In this document: one piece after another, positions 25,696 to 34,530 of the stretch
How the letters are laid out: every line of letters begins with the position of its first letter
Position numbering within the stretch: position 1 is the first letter of the stretch
NCBI GenBank assembly: GCA_945888375.1
Contig: CAMCZZ010000014.1
Span: 25,378 to 89,377, forward strand
Length of the DNA stretch: 64,000 nucleotides
Source of the DNA: Akkermansia muciniphila
GTDB lineage: Bacteria > Verrucomicrobiota > Verrucomicrobiia > Opitutales > Opitutaceae
Reading direction: 5' to 3'
The notes under the pieces: generated by a model
Databases searched by the model: none
What the model saw: only the letters and a program-made list of their open reading frames with translations
What the model was told of the DNA's origin: nothing
Made by a program: the position numbers and the translations under genes

Positions 25696-25812
25696 AGTGG
25701 GCGCGGAGACCCTGTTTGGAAGGGAGCGGGGAGGGCCGCTCCGGATCAGAAAAGGGCGTAGCCCTCGGGGTCCAACCCCCGGCATTATCCTAAATTCCGC
25801 AGTTCAACTTTA

Positions 25813-25935
25813 CCACGGATTACACGGATTCAGAGCGTTGCGAGGGCGGCTAAGGCCTAAAATGATTCACCCGCCAAGTGAAGATCACTGGATTCATAAC
25901 GCTTTGGTTATCGGTGTTCTCCGTGTAATCCGTGG
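25813..25935. repeat. Inverted pair of CCACGGATTACACGGA repeats
   Basis: CCACGGATTACACGGA at 25813-25828 and its exact reverse complement at 25920-25935 bracket 91 bases of unique sequence. This short repeat type is common between genes in environmental bacterial genomes. The unique part holds no gene I recognise. The whole stretch 25696-25956 between the terminator and kup is otherwise featureless. Confidence 0.75.
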
Positions 25936-25956
25936 TTTCCACTGCGTTTTTTAGGA

Positions 25957-27873
25957 TCAGAGCTGCACGGGCAGGCCGATTTCGATGATCTGGGTGGGCA
26001 GGATGCGGTAGTAGTCTTTCACCGGGGAGGCGTTGCGGCTGAGGAAGGCGTAGAGGCCCTTTTGCCATTCGAACATGCGCGCGTTCCCCCCGAGGATGAT
26101 CATCTCGCGGTTGAAGTAGAACGTCGTGGCGGCGAGGTTGAGCGGCACGCCCTGCGCCTTGATGCGCTCGACCATCTTGGCGACGTCGGGCGACTCCATG
26201 TAGCCGTAGCGCACGACGGCCCGCCATACGCCTTCGCCGATGGACTCGAGGCTCATGCGCTCCTCTTCGTCGACGGCGGGCACTTCCTCGGTCAGGATGG
26301 TGAGCAGAACGGCGTTTTGCTGAAGGCACTTGTTGGCCTTGAGGTGATGCAGGAGGGCGAGGGGGGTGCCCTTGGGGGTGGCGACCATAAATACCGCCGA
26401 ACCGGGCATGCGGACGATGTTTTTGCTGCGGGCGATGCTGGCGAGGTCGAGCTCGGTCACGGCGGAGCCATAGACCTTTTCCTGAATCTCGTCGCGACCG
26501 CGGCGCCAAGCGTGCATGATGGCGAGGATGACCACGGCCATCGCAAGGGGCAGCCAGCCGCCGTCGAAAAACTTGTGGAGGTTGGACTTCAACAGGGCGA
26601 GGTCGACCACGAGAAACACGCCGGCCAGACCGGCGGCGCGGGCCCAAGACCAGCGCCAGCGGTGGCGGGTGACCCGGTAAAAAGCGTAGGTGGTGACGGC
26701 CATCGTGCCGGTGACGGCGATGCCGTAGGCAGCGGCGAGGGCATCGGACGAGCGGAAGCTGATCACCACCCAGATGGAGCCGATGGCGAGCAGCCAGTTC
26801 ATCAGTGGGATGTAGATCTGGCCGGAGTGCTCGGCGTTGGTGTGGATAATCTTCAGGCGCGGGAAGTAGCCGAGCTGGATGGCTTGGCGGGTCAGGGAGA
26901 AGACGCCGGAGATCAGGGCCTGACTGGCGATGATGGCGGCGGCGATGGACAGTAGCACCAGACCGAGGCGGAGCGGCCCTTCCGGGGCGAGGGCGAAGAA
27001 GGGGTTGAGGTCGCCCTTGGGGCCGTCGGCGTAGATCTCGGGATGCTCGATCACGTAGGCGCCCTGGCCGAAGTAATTCAGCACGAGGCCGGGGAAGGCC
27101 ACGAAATACCAGGCGCCGGCGATGTAGCGGCGGCCGAAATGGCCCATGTCGGCGTAGAGCGCCTCGGCGCCGGTGACGGCGAGCACGATCGCGCCTAGCA
27201 GGGCGCCCATGCCGATGGGGTCATGGACGAGGAGCTGGTAGCCGTAGAAGGGATTGAGCGCGGCGAGGATGGCGGGGTTGTCGATGATTTTGACCCCGCC
27301 GAGCAGGCCGAGGACGAGAAACCAGAGTCCCATCACGGGGCCAAAGAAGAGCCCGATGGTGTGGGTGCCCTTGCGTTGGACGTAGAAGAGGGTGCCGAGG
27401 ATGACCACGGCGAGCGGCACCACGAAACGCTCCATGGCGGGGTTGATGTTTTTGAACCCTTCGGCTGCGCCCAGGACCGAGATGGCGGGCGTGATGACGC
27501 CGTCGCCGTAGAGCAGGGCGGCACCCAAGAGAATGACGATAGTCCCGAAACCCAGACCGCGGGCGACCGAGGCGGGGCGGGTGTCGCTGAGGGCCAGCAG
27601 GGCGAAGATGCCGCCTTCGCCGCGATTATCGGCCTTCATGATGAAGCTGAGATACTTGATGCTGACGATGAAGGTCAGGGCCCAGAAAATCAGGGAGAGG
27701 ATGCCGAGCACGCGTTCTTCCAGGGGAAGGGTGAGCGCGGAGTGCTGGAGGCACTCGCGCATGGTGTAGAGCGGGCTGGTGCCGATGTCGCCGAAGACCA
27801 CCCCTAGTGCCCCCAGGCTAAGACCGAGACTGGCTCGGTTGGACGAAGGGGACGGCGCGGGGGCGGTGCTCAT
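25957..27873 (-). CDS. kup: KUP-family potassium uptake protein
   Basis: A 638-residue potassium:proton symporter. GALGVVFGDIGTSPLYTMRECL near residues 18-40 is the KUP signature; about twelve membrane segments follow, including ALLYGDGVITPAISVLGAAEG. The C-terminal soluble domain is about 180 residues. I chose CAT 27871-27873 (MSTAPAPS) since the upstream extension is proline/arginine-rich and not conserved. It lies on the minus strand and is divergent from menB with 109 bases between. Its job is high-affinity potassium uptake in the inner membrane. Confidence 0.93.
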   Translation of the reverse strand: MSTAPAPSPSSNRASLGLSLGALGVVFGDIGTSPLYTMRECLQHSALTLPLEERVLGILSLIFWALTFIVSIKYLSFIMKADNRGEGGIFALLALSDTRPASVARGLGFGTIVILLGAALLYGDGVITPAISVLGAAEGFKNINPAMERFVVPLAVVILGTLFYVQRKGTHTIGLFFGPVMGLWFLVLGLLGGVKIIDNPAILAALNPFYGYQLLVHDPIGMGALLGAIVLAVTGAEALYADMGHFGRRYIAGAWYFVAFPGLVLNYFGQGAYVIEHPEIYADGPKGDLNPFFALAPEGPLRLGLVLLSIAAAIIASQALISGVFSLTRQAIQLGYFPRLKIIHTNAEHSGQIYIPLMNWLLAIGSIWVVISFRSSDALAAAYGIAVTGTMAVTTYAFYRVTRHRWRWSWARAAGLAGVFLVVDLALLKSNLHKFFDGGWLPLAMAVVILAIMHAWRRGRDEIQEKVYGSAVTELDLASIARSKNIVRMPGSAVFMVATPKGTPLALLHHLKANKCLQQNAVLLTILTEEVPAVDEEERMSLESIGEGVWRAVVRYGYMESPDVAKMVERIKAQGVPLNLAATTFYFNREMIILGGNARMFEWQKGLYAFLSRNASPVKDYYRILPTQIIEIGLPVQL

Positions 27874-27982
27874 GCTTATGTAAGGGACCAGCACTGACTG
27901 ACGCGGGGCGGGAGTCAACGGCGGCCGAGCGAGCGCGTCCCGGCGTTGACGGATGCTTGGGCGCGCGCAGGGTGGCACAGCC

Positions 27983-28819
27983 ATGAAACCCATCGTTTGG
28001 AAGACCGTGAAGACCTACTCCGACATCCGTTATGAAAAAGCGGATGGCATCGCCAAGGTCACCATCAACCGTCCCCACCGGCGTAATGCCTTCACGCCGG
28101 ATACAGTGCACCAGCTCTATGCGGCTTTTCTCGACGCCCGCGAGGACCCTGCCATCGGCGTGGTGCTTTTAACCGGTGAGGGCCCGCACACCGATGGCAA
28201 ATACGCCTTCTGCGCGGGTGGCGACCAGGGCGTGCGCGGTTCCGCCGGCTATGTCGGCTCGGATGGCGTGCCCCGGCTTAACGTGCTCGATTTGCAGCGG
28301 CTCATCCGCTCCATGCCCAAGGTCGTAATCGCGCTGGTGGCGGGCTATGCCATCGGCGGGGGGCATGTTTTGCACGTGGTCTGCGATCTCACGATCTCGG
28401 CGGACAACGGGGTTTTCGGGCAGGTCGGCCCGCGCATGGGCTCTTTTGATGCGGGCTTCGGCAGTGGTTATCTGGCGCGCCTGGTCGGCCAGAAAAAAGC
28501 ACGCGAGATCTGGTATCTTTGCCGGCAATACTCGGCGCGCGAGGCCCTCGACATGGGGTTGGTCAACGCGGTGGTGCCGGTCGCCGAACTCGAGGCGGAG
28601 GGGGTGCGCTGGGCGAATGAGATCCTCGGGCACTCGCCGCTCGCCATCCGGGCCCTCAAGAGCGCCTTCAATGCCGAGCTGGACGGTCAGGCGGGCATCC
28701 AGGAGCTGGCGGGAAATGCGACCCTGCTCTACTACATGACGGACGAGGCCAAGGAGTTCCACGGCGCGCAACGGGAGAAACGCCCGCCTGACGCCCGGCG
28801 TTTCCCCTGGCTGCCTTGA
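27983..28819 (+). CDS. menB: 1,4-dihydroxy-2-naphthoyl-CoA synthase
   Basis: A 278-residue crotonase-fold protein. [53 protein letters not shown] and [15 protein letters not shown] are the MenB-specific blocks. The GPRMGSFD segment is typical of MenB and separates it from generic enoyl-CoA hydratases. It closes the second ring of the naphthoquinone in menaquinone synthesis, implying this organism uses menaquinone. I chose ATG 27983. No other men genes are nearby. Confidence 0.95.
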   Translation: MKPIVWKTVKTYSDIRYEKADGIAKVTINRPHRRNAFTPDTVHQLYAAFLDAREDPAIGVVLLTGEGPHTDGKYAFCAGGDQGVRGSAGYVGSDGVPRLNVLDLQRLIRSMPKVVIALVAGYAIGGGHVLHVVCDLTISADNGVFGQVGPRMGSFDAGFGSGYLARLVGQKKAREIWYLCRQYSAREALDMGLVNAVVPVAELEAEGVRWANEILGHSPLAIRALKSAFNAELDGQAGIQELAGNATLLYYMTDEAKEFHGAQREKRPPDARRFPWLP

Positions 28820-28892
28820 GCGGCGCCAGATCGTGGGCCGGCCGCGCGATGCAGGGTTGCCAAACGGCGGGGAGGGCCGCCACTTTGCCATC

Positions 28893-29396
28893 ATGACCCG
28901 CCCCCGTTTTTTCCTTTCCCTGCTTCTCCCCCTCGTGCTCGCCATTTTCTCCGGATGCGCGACGTCCAAGAAAAAAGACTATCCCGAGACCGTCGCCCGT
29001 TTCCTGCTCGAGGCCAGTCCTTCCGAGGCGGGGGCCACCGTGCAACTGCCGCGCAGCGGGACCACCATTCTGGTCGCGCCTAAGACCTATTTTACCGAGT
29101 ATGACATCGTGAGCTGCTCGGCGGTGATGAACGAGCTCGGCCGCAGTCTGGTTTTTAAACTCACGCCCGAGGCCGCCCGCGACCTCTTCCGCCTCACCGC
29201 CACTAGCCGGGGCAAGCGCTTGGTCACCGTGGTCAACGGTGTCGCCATCGGGGCCCGGCGCATTGAGGATCCGCTCTCGGACGGTTATCTGGTCACCTAT
29301 GTCGAGGTGGACGACGACAAGCTGGACGAGTTTGCCAAAAACATCGTGAGCACTTCGGTCGATGGCCGTAAGGAGCTCGAAAAGCGCAATCGCTGA
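28893..29396 (+). CDS. Putative lipoprotein of unknown function
   Basis: A 167-residue protein with signal peptide MTRPRFFLSLLLPLVLAIFSGC; the C would be lipidated (FSGC lipobox). The mature part is mixed alpha/beta with no domain I recognise: a TTILVAPKTYFTEYD strand-rich middle, then SDGYLVTYVEVDDDKLDEFAKNI. The stop overlaps the ATG of the M23 peptidase gene by one base, so both probably share a transcript. The lipoprotein may help the peptidase at the cell envelope. Confidence 0.75.
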   Translation: MTRPRFFLSLLLPLVLAIFSGCATSKKKDYPETVARFLLEASPSEAGATVQLPRSGTTILVAPKTYFTEYDIVSCSAVMNELGRSLVFKLTPEAARDLFRLTATSRGKRLVTVVNGVAIGARRIEDPLSDGYLVTYVEVDDDKLDEFAKNIVSTSVDGRKELEKRNR

Positions 29397-30502
29397 TGGC
29401 TGCGGCGGAGGTGCCCCGAGGCACGTGGAGGGCGGGTCTGCGCGTGATCGCGCTGGTGTGCGGATGCGCCCTGGTGGGCTGCCGGGACGGCGCGGGTGCC
29501 GCCGCCGCAGGCCTGCCGCAGTCTGGCACCGCCAGGCCGGCCGCGGCGGTGCCACGGCGGGTGGAGCTCGTCTGGCCCACCCCCAACCGCGCTTACGCGG
29601 AGGGACGCGATATCGCGGCTTTCGTCCAACCGACGGCCTCCGGGGTGGCGACTTCCGGGTTGTTTGGCAGCGTGCGCAGCGGCGGGCGCCAATTCCACGA
29701 GGGCCTGGATCTCTTGCCGCTGGAGCGGGACCGGGCGGGCGAGGCGCTTGATCCGGTTTTCGCGGCCCTGGCCGGGGTGGTGCGGCACATCTACCGCAAG
29801 CCGGGCGGCAGCAACTACGGCCGCTACATCGTGCTGGAGCATCCGGCGGAGTCCCCGCCGGTTTACACCCTTTACGCGCATCTCGCCGAGGTGTCGCCGG
29901 ACCTCGCCCCGGGCGCGGTGGTGCGGGCGGGGCAGACCATCGCCCGCATGGGACGCAGCGCGTCCGGCGGGGGCATCCCCAAGGACCGGGCGCATCTGCA
30001 TTTTGAGATCGGGGTGCGCCTCAGCGATGGTTTTGAGGGCTGGTATCGCGGGCGTGGCTTTGGCAGTCCGAACGAGCAGGGGCTGTTCAATGGCATGAAT
30101 TTGCTCGGGCTGGATCCACTTGAGTTTTTTGCCCGGGCGCGTTCCGACGGGTTGGCATCGCTCGACGTCGTGTTTCAGACCTTGCCGACGGCGGTGCGGG
30201 TGCGGGTGGCGTCGCCTGACGCACCGGATTTCCTTCGTCGTTATCCCTCGCTAAAAGAGTCGGCGGCCGGAGGGGGCGGGGGTTGGGAAATTGATTTCTC
30301 CGCCACGGCGGTGCCTTTGCGCTGGCGGCGTCCTTCTGGGGAGAACTTCAACGGCTGGCGTCGGGGCGAGGCCCGGGTGGTGTTTCAAGACGAGGCCTTG
30401 CTGGCAGCCAACCGCGGTCGGGATCTGGTGGATAGACGGCGTGGCGTGGTGGTGCCGGGGGAGGATTTGGAGACGGTGCTTGGCCTGCTTTTCGGCCGCT
30501 AG
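29396..30502 (+). CDS. M23-family peptidase (LytM/DD-endopeptidase-like)
   Basis: A 368-residue secreted protein; the signal peptide ends near GCALVGC, and that cysteine also fits a lipobox. The M23 core is visible: FHEGLDLLPL near residues 100-109 (first His and Asp), a VYTLYAHLAEV strand near 160, and HLHFEIGV near 200 (HxH). These are the zinc ligands of LytM-type peptidoglycan endopeptidases. The C-terminal 130 residues form a domain I do not recognise. The overlap with the lipoprotein start suggests a coupled envelope module. Predicted action: cleaving peptidoglycan cross-links in the periplasm. Confidence 0.85.
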   Translation: MAAAEVPRGTWRAGLRVIALVCGCALVGCRDGAGAAAAGLPQSGTARPAAAVPRRVELVWPTPNRAYAEGRDIAAFVQPTASGVATSGLFGSVRSGGRQFHEGLDLLPLERDRAGEALDPVFAALAGVVRHIYRKPGGSNYGRYIVLEHPAESPPVYTLYAHLAEVSPDLAPGAVVRAGQTIARMGRSASGGGIPKDRAHLHFEIGVRLSDGFEGWYRGRGFGSPNEQGLFNGMNLLGLDPLEFFARARSDGLASLDVVFQTLPTAVRVRVASPDAPDFLRRYPSLKESAAGGGGGWEIDFSATAVPLRWRRPSGENFNGWRRGEARVVFQDEALLAANRGRDLVDRRRGVVVPGEDLETVLGLLFGR

Positions 30503-30650
30503 GGGCCGGCCTGCCCCACGGGTGCAATCGGCTCATCTTCGGGCCCGTTTGTCGGTAGTTCAGGCTAAGTCACCAAAGCTACCATTTCATAAACCTCCTT
30601 TTCGCTTGGGTTTAAGACACTGTTGGCATCCGGGATTATCCTAAAGAGTG

Positions 30651-30679
30651 TTGGGCTGCACTTTTTAGTTGCATATAGT
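30651..30679 (+). promoter_or_regulatory. Possible sigma-70-type promoter before the orphan gene
   Basis: A TATAGT at 30674-30679 (five of six matches to the -10 consensus) lies 17 bases after TTGGGC at 30651. The 288-base region before the hypothetical gene is clearly more A/T-rich than its surroundings and holds runs of TTTTTAC. The -35 match is weak, so this is tentative. Confidence 0.3.
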
Positions 30680-30790
30680 TGCACTATATCTCGGTGTTTT
30701 ATGCGAAGCTTTTTACTTTTTACTTTTTAATTTCAAGACACTACGGTATTATTGTTTTTATTCGATTAGTTCTCCTGCCTACCTAAACAC

Positions 30791-31228
30791 ATGATCGACA
30801 ACACTTTTGCCTCGCTTTATTGCGCGCAGCGTAAGATTGAGCAGGGGGATTATGCCAAGGCAGTTATGAGCGAGACTCTATATCCGCACGCGAAGGTGGT
30901 TGCACCTCTGGTCCGTTTGCTGTGGCCGCGGCATTTCGCGGCGGATCATGACTTTATTGAGGCAGTGGGTAAGTTGCGCCGATTTCGGGAGGTTTTTAAT
31001 GAAGCCGAGGATTTTGCGCATCATCCGGACAATGTGGGCTTTTCCCGGGACACGCTGAACCTGCGGATTTCTTCGCGGCGTATGAGGCGCCTTGTGCGCG
31101 AGGTCTTGCATCCTGAGTTGAGTGGTCTGGACAAGGCGCAGGACCAGTCGGTTGCGCCCTTCAAGGCCGAGCCGGAGCAAGATGCTCCTGCTTCTAGCGA
31201 TCGGGATTGCGGTTCGGGCACCAGCTGA
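30791..31228 (+). CDS. Hypothetical protein, 145 residues
   Basis: A 145-residue frame with no motif I recognise: SLYCAQRKIEQGDYAKAVMSETLYPHAKVV, FHFxxDHDFIEAVGKLRRFREVFNEAEDFAHHPDN and NLRISSRRMRRLVREVL. It looks helical and cytoplasmic; the last 25 residues are acidic and low complexity. The region before it is A/T-rich with a possible promoter, and a dispersed repeat begins 15 bases after the stop. Codon use looks less GC-biased than neighbours, which could reflect transfer. I do not assign a function. Confidence 0.6.
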   Translation: MIDNTFASLYCAQRKIEQGDYAKAVMSETLYPHAKVVAPLVRLLWPRHFAADHDFIEAVGKLRRFREVFNEAEDFAHHPDNVGFSRDTLNLRISSRRMRRLVREVLHPELSGLDKAQDQSVAPFKAEPEQDAPASSDRDCGSGTS

Positions 31229-31242
31229 GCTGCGCTCCTGCA

Positions 31243-31410
31243 GCTGCCCGGGTCGCTTCGCGGCGACTTGGCGCCCCCTTTGGGCGGGCGCCCCGATTCG
31301 AGATGGCATCCGGGTTTTTTCGCCCTGCGGGCTCTCCCGCCGCCTACGGCTCCGGGCTGCGTCAGCTCTGCCTCGCTCCGTCCTTCGCTCGGTCCGCGCC
31401 GAAATCGGCT
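31243..31410 (+). repeat. Dispersed intergenic repeat family, copy A
   Basis: One of four related copies. It opens with CCCGGGTCG...GGCGACTTGGCG and includes a hairpin GGCGCCC (31270-31276) with GGGCGCC (31286-31292). The middle part CTCCCGCCGCCTACGGCTCC and end GCTCCGTCCTTCGCTCGGTC recur in other copies. It lies just after the hypothetical gene and before tRNA-Leu. Confidence 0.8.
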
Positions 31411-31552
31411 CGGCTCCTTGCCCCGCGGCTCTGCCGTCCAACTGAAGGAGCCCGGCCGACGCCGGGTCGTCGGGTGGGATAAAGTCGGTCCTTGCGGACG
31501 TGCCCCGGATCGACTTTCGATGTCAACGCGCTTTGCGGCGCACTGGCTAGTT

Positions 31553-31636
31553 GCCCGGGTGGTGGAATGGCAGACACGAGGGTCTTAGAAGCCCTTATCG
31601 AAAGGTGTGCAGGTTCGACTCCTGTCCCGGGCACCA
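31553..31636 (+). tRNA. tRNA-Leu, anticodon UAG
   Basis: The acceptor stem GCCCGGG at 31553-31559 pairs with CCCGGGC before the encoded ACCA end. The anticodon loop reads CTTAGAA with anticodon TAG between stems AGGGT and GCCCT. The extended variable region before GCAGGTTCGACTCCTGT makes it a class II tRNA, as expected of Leu. Length is 84 bases with CCA encoded. Confidence 0.95.
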
Positions 31637-31696
31637 GCAGGGCGGTTCGTTTTGTGTTTTGTCCGGCGTGGGTTGGTGCTGCGGTTGTCGAACTCC

Positions 31697-33664
31697 ATGT
31701 CGCCTGCTGAAATTGATCCCGATCTCGAACCCGGTCTTCGGGCGGACGCGCGGGCGGTGGCGGCGGCCTGGCTGCGGATCGGGATAGGCGCGGCGGTGGC
31801 GGCGCAAGCGATGGTTTTTTCTCTCGCGGTTAACCTCACCCCGGCGGAGGGCGCGGCTTATTGGCTGGTTCATGGCGGATTGTTGGCCAGTGCGCTGGGG
31901 GTTTTGTTTTTTTTGGGGCGGGATTTGCTCGGCGGGGCCTGGGCGGCGCTGCGCGCGCGGCGGGTGACCATCGACTTACTCTTTTTGCTCACCCTGCTGG
32001 GGGCCTTGGGCGGCTCCCTCCTCAGCACGTTCACGGGGACGGGCTCGGTTTATTACGAGGTGGTGGCGGTGCTGGTCGTGGTCCACACCCTGGGCAAGCT
32101 GGCCGGGGCGCGCAGCCGGGCGGCGGCGCTGCGGGCGGCGGACGCGGAGGCGGGGAAATATGACCGTTGCGCGGTGTCCGGGGGGGATGGCCGCGAGGAA
32201 ATCCGGCTGGTGACGCAGCTGCGGGGCGGGGAGCGCGTGGCGGTGGCGGCGGGCGGCTCGATCTGCGTCGATGGCGTGATCCACGAGGGGTGCGCCTATG
32301 TGGAGGAGGCGGCGCTCACCGGCGAATGGCGGCCGGTAGCGCGTGGCCCGGGCGACCGGGTGTGGGCGGGCTCGCGGGCGCTCGACGGTCGTTTGGTGGT
32401 GGTGGCGGAGGCCGGGCCGCGACGGTTGGACGGGGTCTTGCGGGCGGTGGCGGAGGCGCGCCTGGCGCCCTCGCGTTTCCAGGCGCGGGCGGATCGGTTG
32501 ATGGCGTGGTGGCTCCCGGTCGTGGCGGGGGCAAGCGTGGCTACTTTTCTCGGCTGGTGGCTGGGGGCGGGCGTGCCGTGGGCGCGGGCTTTGTTCAACG
32601 CCATGGCCGTGCTTTTGGTGGCTTGTCCCTGCGCGATGGGGCTGGCGACGCCGGTGGCGGTGTGGGGCGGGCTGGCGCGGCTGGCGCGGCTCGGCATCGT
32701 GGCGCGTAGCGCGGATTTCCTGGAGGCGTTGGCCGAGGTGGACTGGGTCTGCTTTGACAAAACGGGCACGCTCTCGGAGGAGGCTTTGGTGGTGCGCCGC
32801 TGGGTATTTGAGCCGGCTTGGGTGGGGCGTGCGATGGAGTTGAAGGCAGCGGTGGCGGCGGTGGAGCGAGGTCTGGAGCACCCGTTGGCGCGGGCTTTGG
32901 CGGTCGCCGGGGCGGAGAGGGGGCAGGAGGCCGAGGAGCGTCACTTTGAGCCGGGGGCCGGGGTGGAGGGGGTGGTCGCGGGGGTGGGGCGGGTGCGGGT
33001 GGGCGAGCGGACCTTCGCGGGTGGGGAGGCGCACGATCCGGTTGACGGCAAGTGCGTCTGGGTGGCGGTGGATGGCGTGCCTGCGGCGCGAGCGATCCTG
33101 GATGAGCGCTGGCGCGAGGGGTTGGCCGAGACCGTGGCGGGCTTGCGCGCGCTTGGTTTGGAACTCGAGGTCTTGACCGGCGATGCGCAGGCGCCTGGGG
33201 AGGTCGGGGGGGTGCCGGTGCGGGCCGGGCTGACGCCGGAGGAAAAACGGGCGCGGGTGGCGGTGCTCTCGGCGGAGGGGCGGCGGGTTTTGTTTGCCGG
33301 TGACGGAGTGAATGATGCGGCCGCGATGGGGGTGGCTGCGGGTGCGCTGGCCTTGCGGGGTGGAAGTGCCCTGGCCCGGGCGGCAGCGATGGCGGTCTGT
33401 GCGGGGGATGACTTGCGGCGTCTGCCGGAGGCGGTGCGGGGGGCTCGGCGGGTGGCGGCGGGCGTGCGGGCCAATTTGCGCTTCGCGGCCGGCTACAACC
33501 TCGCCGGCATGGCGCTGGCGGCGTCGGGTTGTCTGCACCCCGTGGTGGCGGCTTTGCTCATGGTGGGCTCAAGCGTTTGGGTGGGGGCGCGGGCGGTGCG
33601 CAGTGCGGAGGCGGCCGAAACCAGATTCCGCAGCTCAATTAAAGGTCAATCCCGGGCGGCTTAG
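31697..33664 (+). CDS. Copper-type P1B ATPase (CcoI/CopA-like)
   Basis: A 655-residue P-type ATPase. TGEW near residue 207 is the actuator motif, CPCAMGLATPVAVWGG near 310 is the CPC metal-binding signature, DKTGTLSEE near 353 is the phosphorylation site, HPLARA is the HP motif, and GDGVNDAAAMG near 534 is the hinge. YN followed by MVGSS in the last membrane segments supports Cu+ specificity. No N-terminal heavy-metal-binding (CxxC) domain is visible. I chose ATG 31697 after the tRNA rather than the in-frame start within the tRNA. The stop overlaps a LuxR remnant convergent on the other strand. Confidence 0.88.
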   Translation: MSPAEIDPDLEPGLRADARAVAAAWLRIGIGAAVAAQAMVFSLAVNLTPAEGAAYWLVHGGLLASALGVLFFLGRDLLGGAWAALRARRVTIDLLFLLTLLGALGGSLLSTFTGTGSVYYEVVAVLVVVHTLGKLAGARSRAAALRAADAEAGKYDRCAVSGGDGREEIRLVTQLRGGERVAVAAGGSICVDGVIHEGCAYVEEAALTGEWRPVARGPGDRVWAGSRALDGRLVVVAEAGPRRLDGVLRAVAEARLAPSRFQARADRLMAWWLPVVAGASVATFLGWWLGAGVPWARALFNAMAVLLVACPCAMGLATPVAVWGGLARLARLGIVARSADFLEALAEVDWVCFDKTGTLSEEALVVRRWVFEPAWVGRAMELKAAVAAVERGLEHPLARALAVAGAERGQEAEERHFEPGAGVEGVVAGVGRVRVGERTFAGGEAHDPVDGKCVWVAVDGVPAARAILDERWREGLAETVAGLRALGLELEVLTGDAQAPGEVGGVPVRAGLTPEEKRARVAVLSAEGRRVLFAGDGVNDAAAMGVAAGALALRGGSALARAAAMAVCAGDDLRRLPEAVRGARRVAAGVRANLRFAAGYNLAGMALAASGCLHPVVAALLMVGSSVWVGARAVRSAEAAETRFRSSIKGQSRAA

Positions 33665-33978
33665 CGGTCGAGGATGCCGCGTTGCAGGGCGAGGCTGGCG
33701 GCGTGGGTGCGGTCCTTGGCTCCGAGTTTTTGCATGATGCGCGTGATATGCAGCTTAACCGTATTGTCGCTGATGTTGAGTTCGCTCCCGATAATCTTGT
33801 TGGAACTGCCCTTCACCAACTGCTCGATAACTTGGATTTCCCGCGCGGTGAGATCCGGACCCTGGCGACCAGCACCTTCCCGAGGCAGGCTGGGGATTCT
33901 TTGAAAATGCCGAGTAATACCTTGGACGATACTCCTTCCGGCAAAGCGCGGTATTCGGCTTTTTAAAGGAGGATGAGC
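33661..33978 (-). pseudogene. LuxR-type response regulator, C-terminal remnant
   Basis: The minus strand reads GPDLTAREIQVIEQLVKGSS, NKIIGSELNISDNTVKLHIT, RIMQKLGAKDRTHAASLALQ and RGILDR, then a stop. This is a complete LuxR/GerE helix-turn-helix. Upstream the frame gives about 35 residues and then an in-frame stop (33979-33981), with no credible start and no receiver domain. The N-terminal half of the response regulator is missing. The gap to a MITE-like element at 34113 is about 135 bases. I treat it as a truncated gene. Confidence 0.75.
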
Positions 33979-34112
33979 CTATGGCCCGCTCCGGTGCGGG
34001 TGAATTGTTTTGGCCGCGGGAGCTGAAATTGAGTTGTTACTTCGTTCAGCCACAGCCGGTCTTCAGGCAGCGTGCAGAGGGTAGTTCCCACCCCCGGCGC
34101 CGGGGTCCTTTA

Positions 34113-34273
34113 GGGCCTGTAATTAAATAAGTTTAACAAGATGACGCCGAGATTTTGGTCGCGAGCAAGGCGCGTGCGAGGGCGCATCCCCGCAGGGGCT
34201 GGAACCGAGCACGCAACGCAGTTCCCGGCCTAAGGATCAAGCCATGTTGTAACAGTTATTTAATTACAGGCCC
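34113..34273. mobile_element. MITE-like element, 161 bp
   Basis: Perfect 18-bp terminal inverted repeats, GGGCCTGTAATTAAATAA at 34113-34130 and its reverse complement at 34256-34273, extended imperfectly to about 30 bases. Both ends are flanked by TTA (34110-34112 and 34274-34276), consistent with a 3-bp target duplication. The inside does not encode a transposase. This fits a non-autonomous element moved by a transposase elsewhere. Confidence 0.8.
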
Positions 34274-34276
34274 TTA

Positions 34277-34500
34277 GTTGCCCGGGTCGTGTCGAGGCGA
34301 TTTGGCGGCCCCTTGCGGTGGGGCCCTCGGGTCGAAATACTCTCTGGGTATGGTTCACTCGGCGGGCCCACCCTCCGCCTTCGGCTCCGCGCTGCACCAT
34401 CTTCCGCTTCGCTCCGTCCTTCGCCTGGTTCGCGCCGAATTACTTTCCCGTTTCCGGCGGCGGTGGCGCAAAGATGGCGCTGGCGGCGAGGGCCCGGGCG
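34277..34500 (+). repeat. Dispersed intergenic repeat family, copy B
   Basis: Opens GTTGCCCGGGTCG, then GAGGCGATTTGGCGGCCCC with the hairpin GGCCCC (34307-34312)/GGGGCC (34320-34325). Then comes a GTCGAAATACTCTCTGGGTA block and CCACCCTCCGCCTTCGGCTC. It is the longest and best-preserved copy in this window. It starts directly at the target duplication of the MITE-like element and ends before the membrane protein at 34531. Confidence 0.82.
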
Positions 34501-34530
34501 GCTTTGCTTGGGTAACGTCTATTCTTCACC

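Noticed and set aside
31607..31696. Longer start of the copper ATPase inside tRNA-Leu
   Set aside because: The frame is open through the tRNA, but those residues are tRNA sequence and not conserved; ATG 31697 is better.
34277..34300. A second tRNA-Leu-like start (GTTGCCCGGG) beside the MITE
   Set aside because: Only the first eight to ten bases agree with the tRNA-Leu acceptor region; the rest belongs to the dispersed repeat family.
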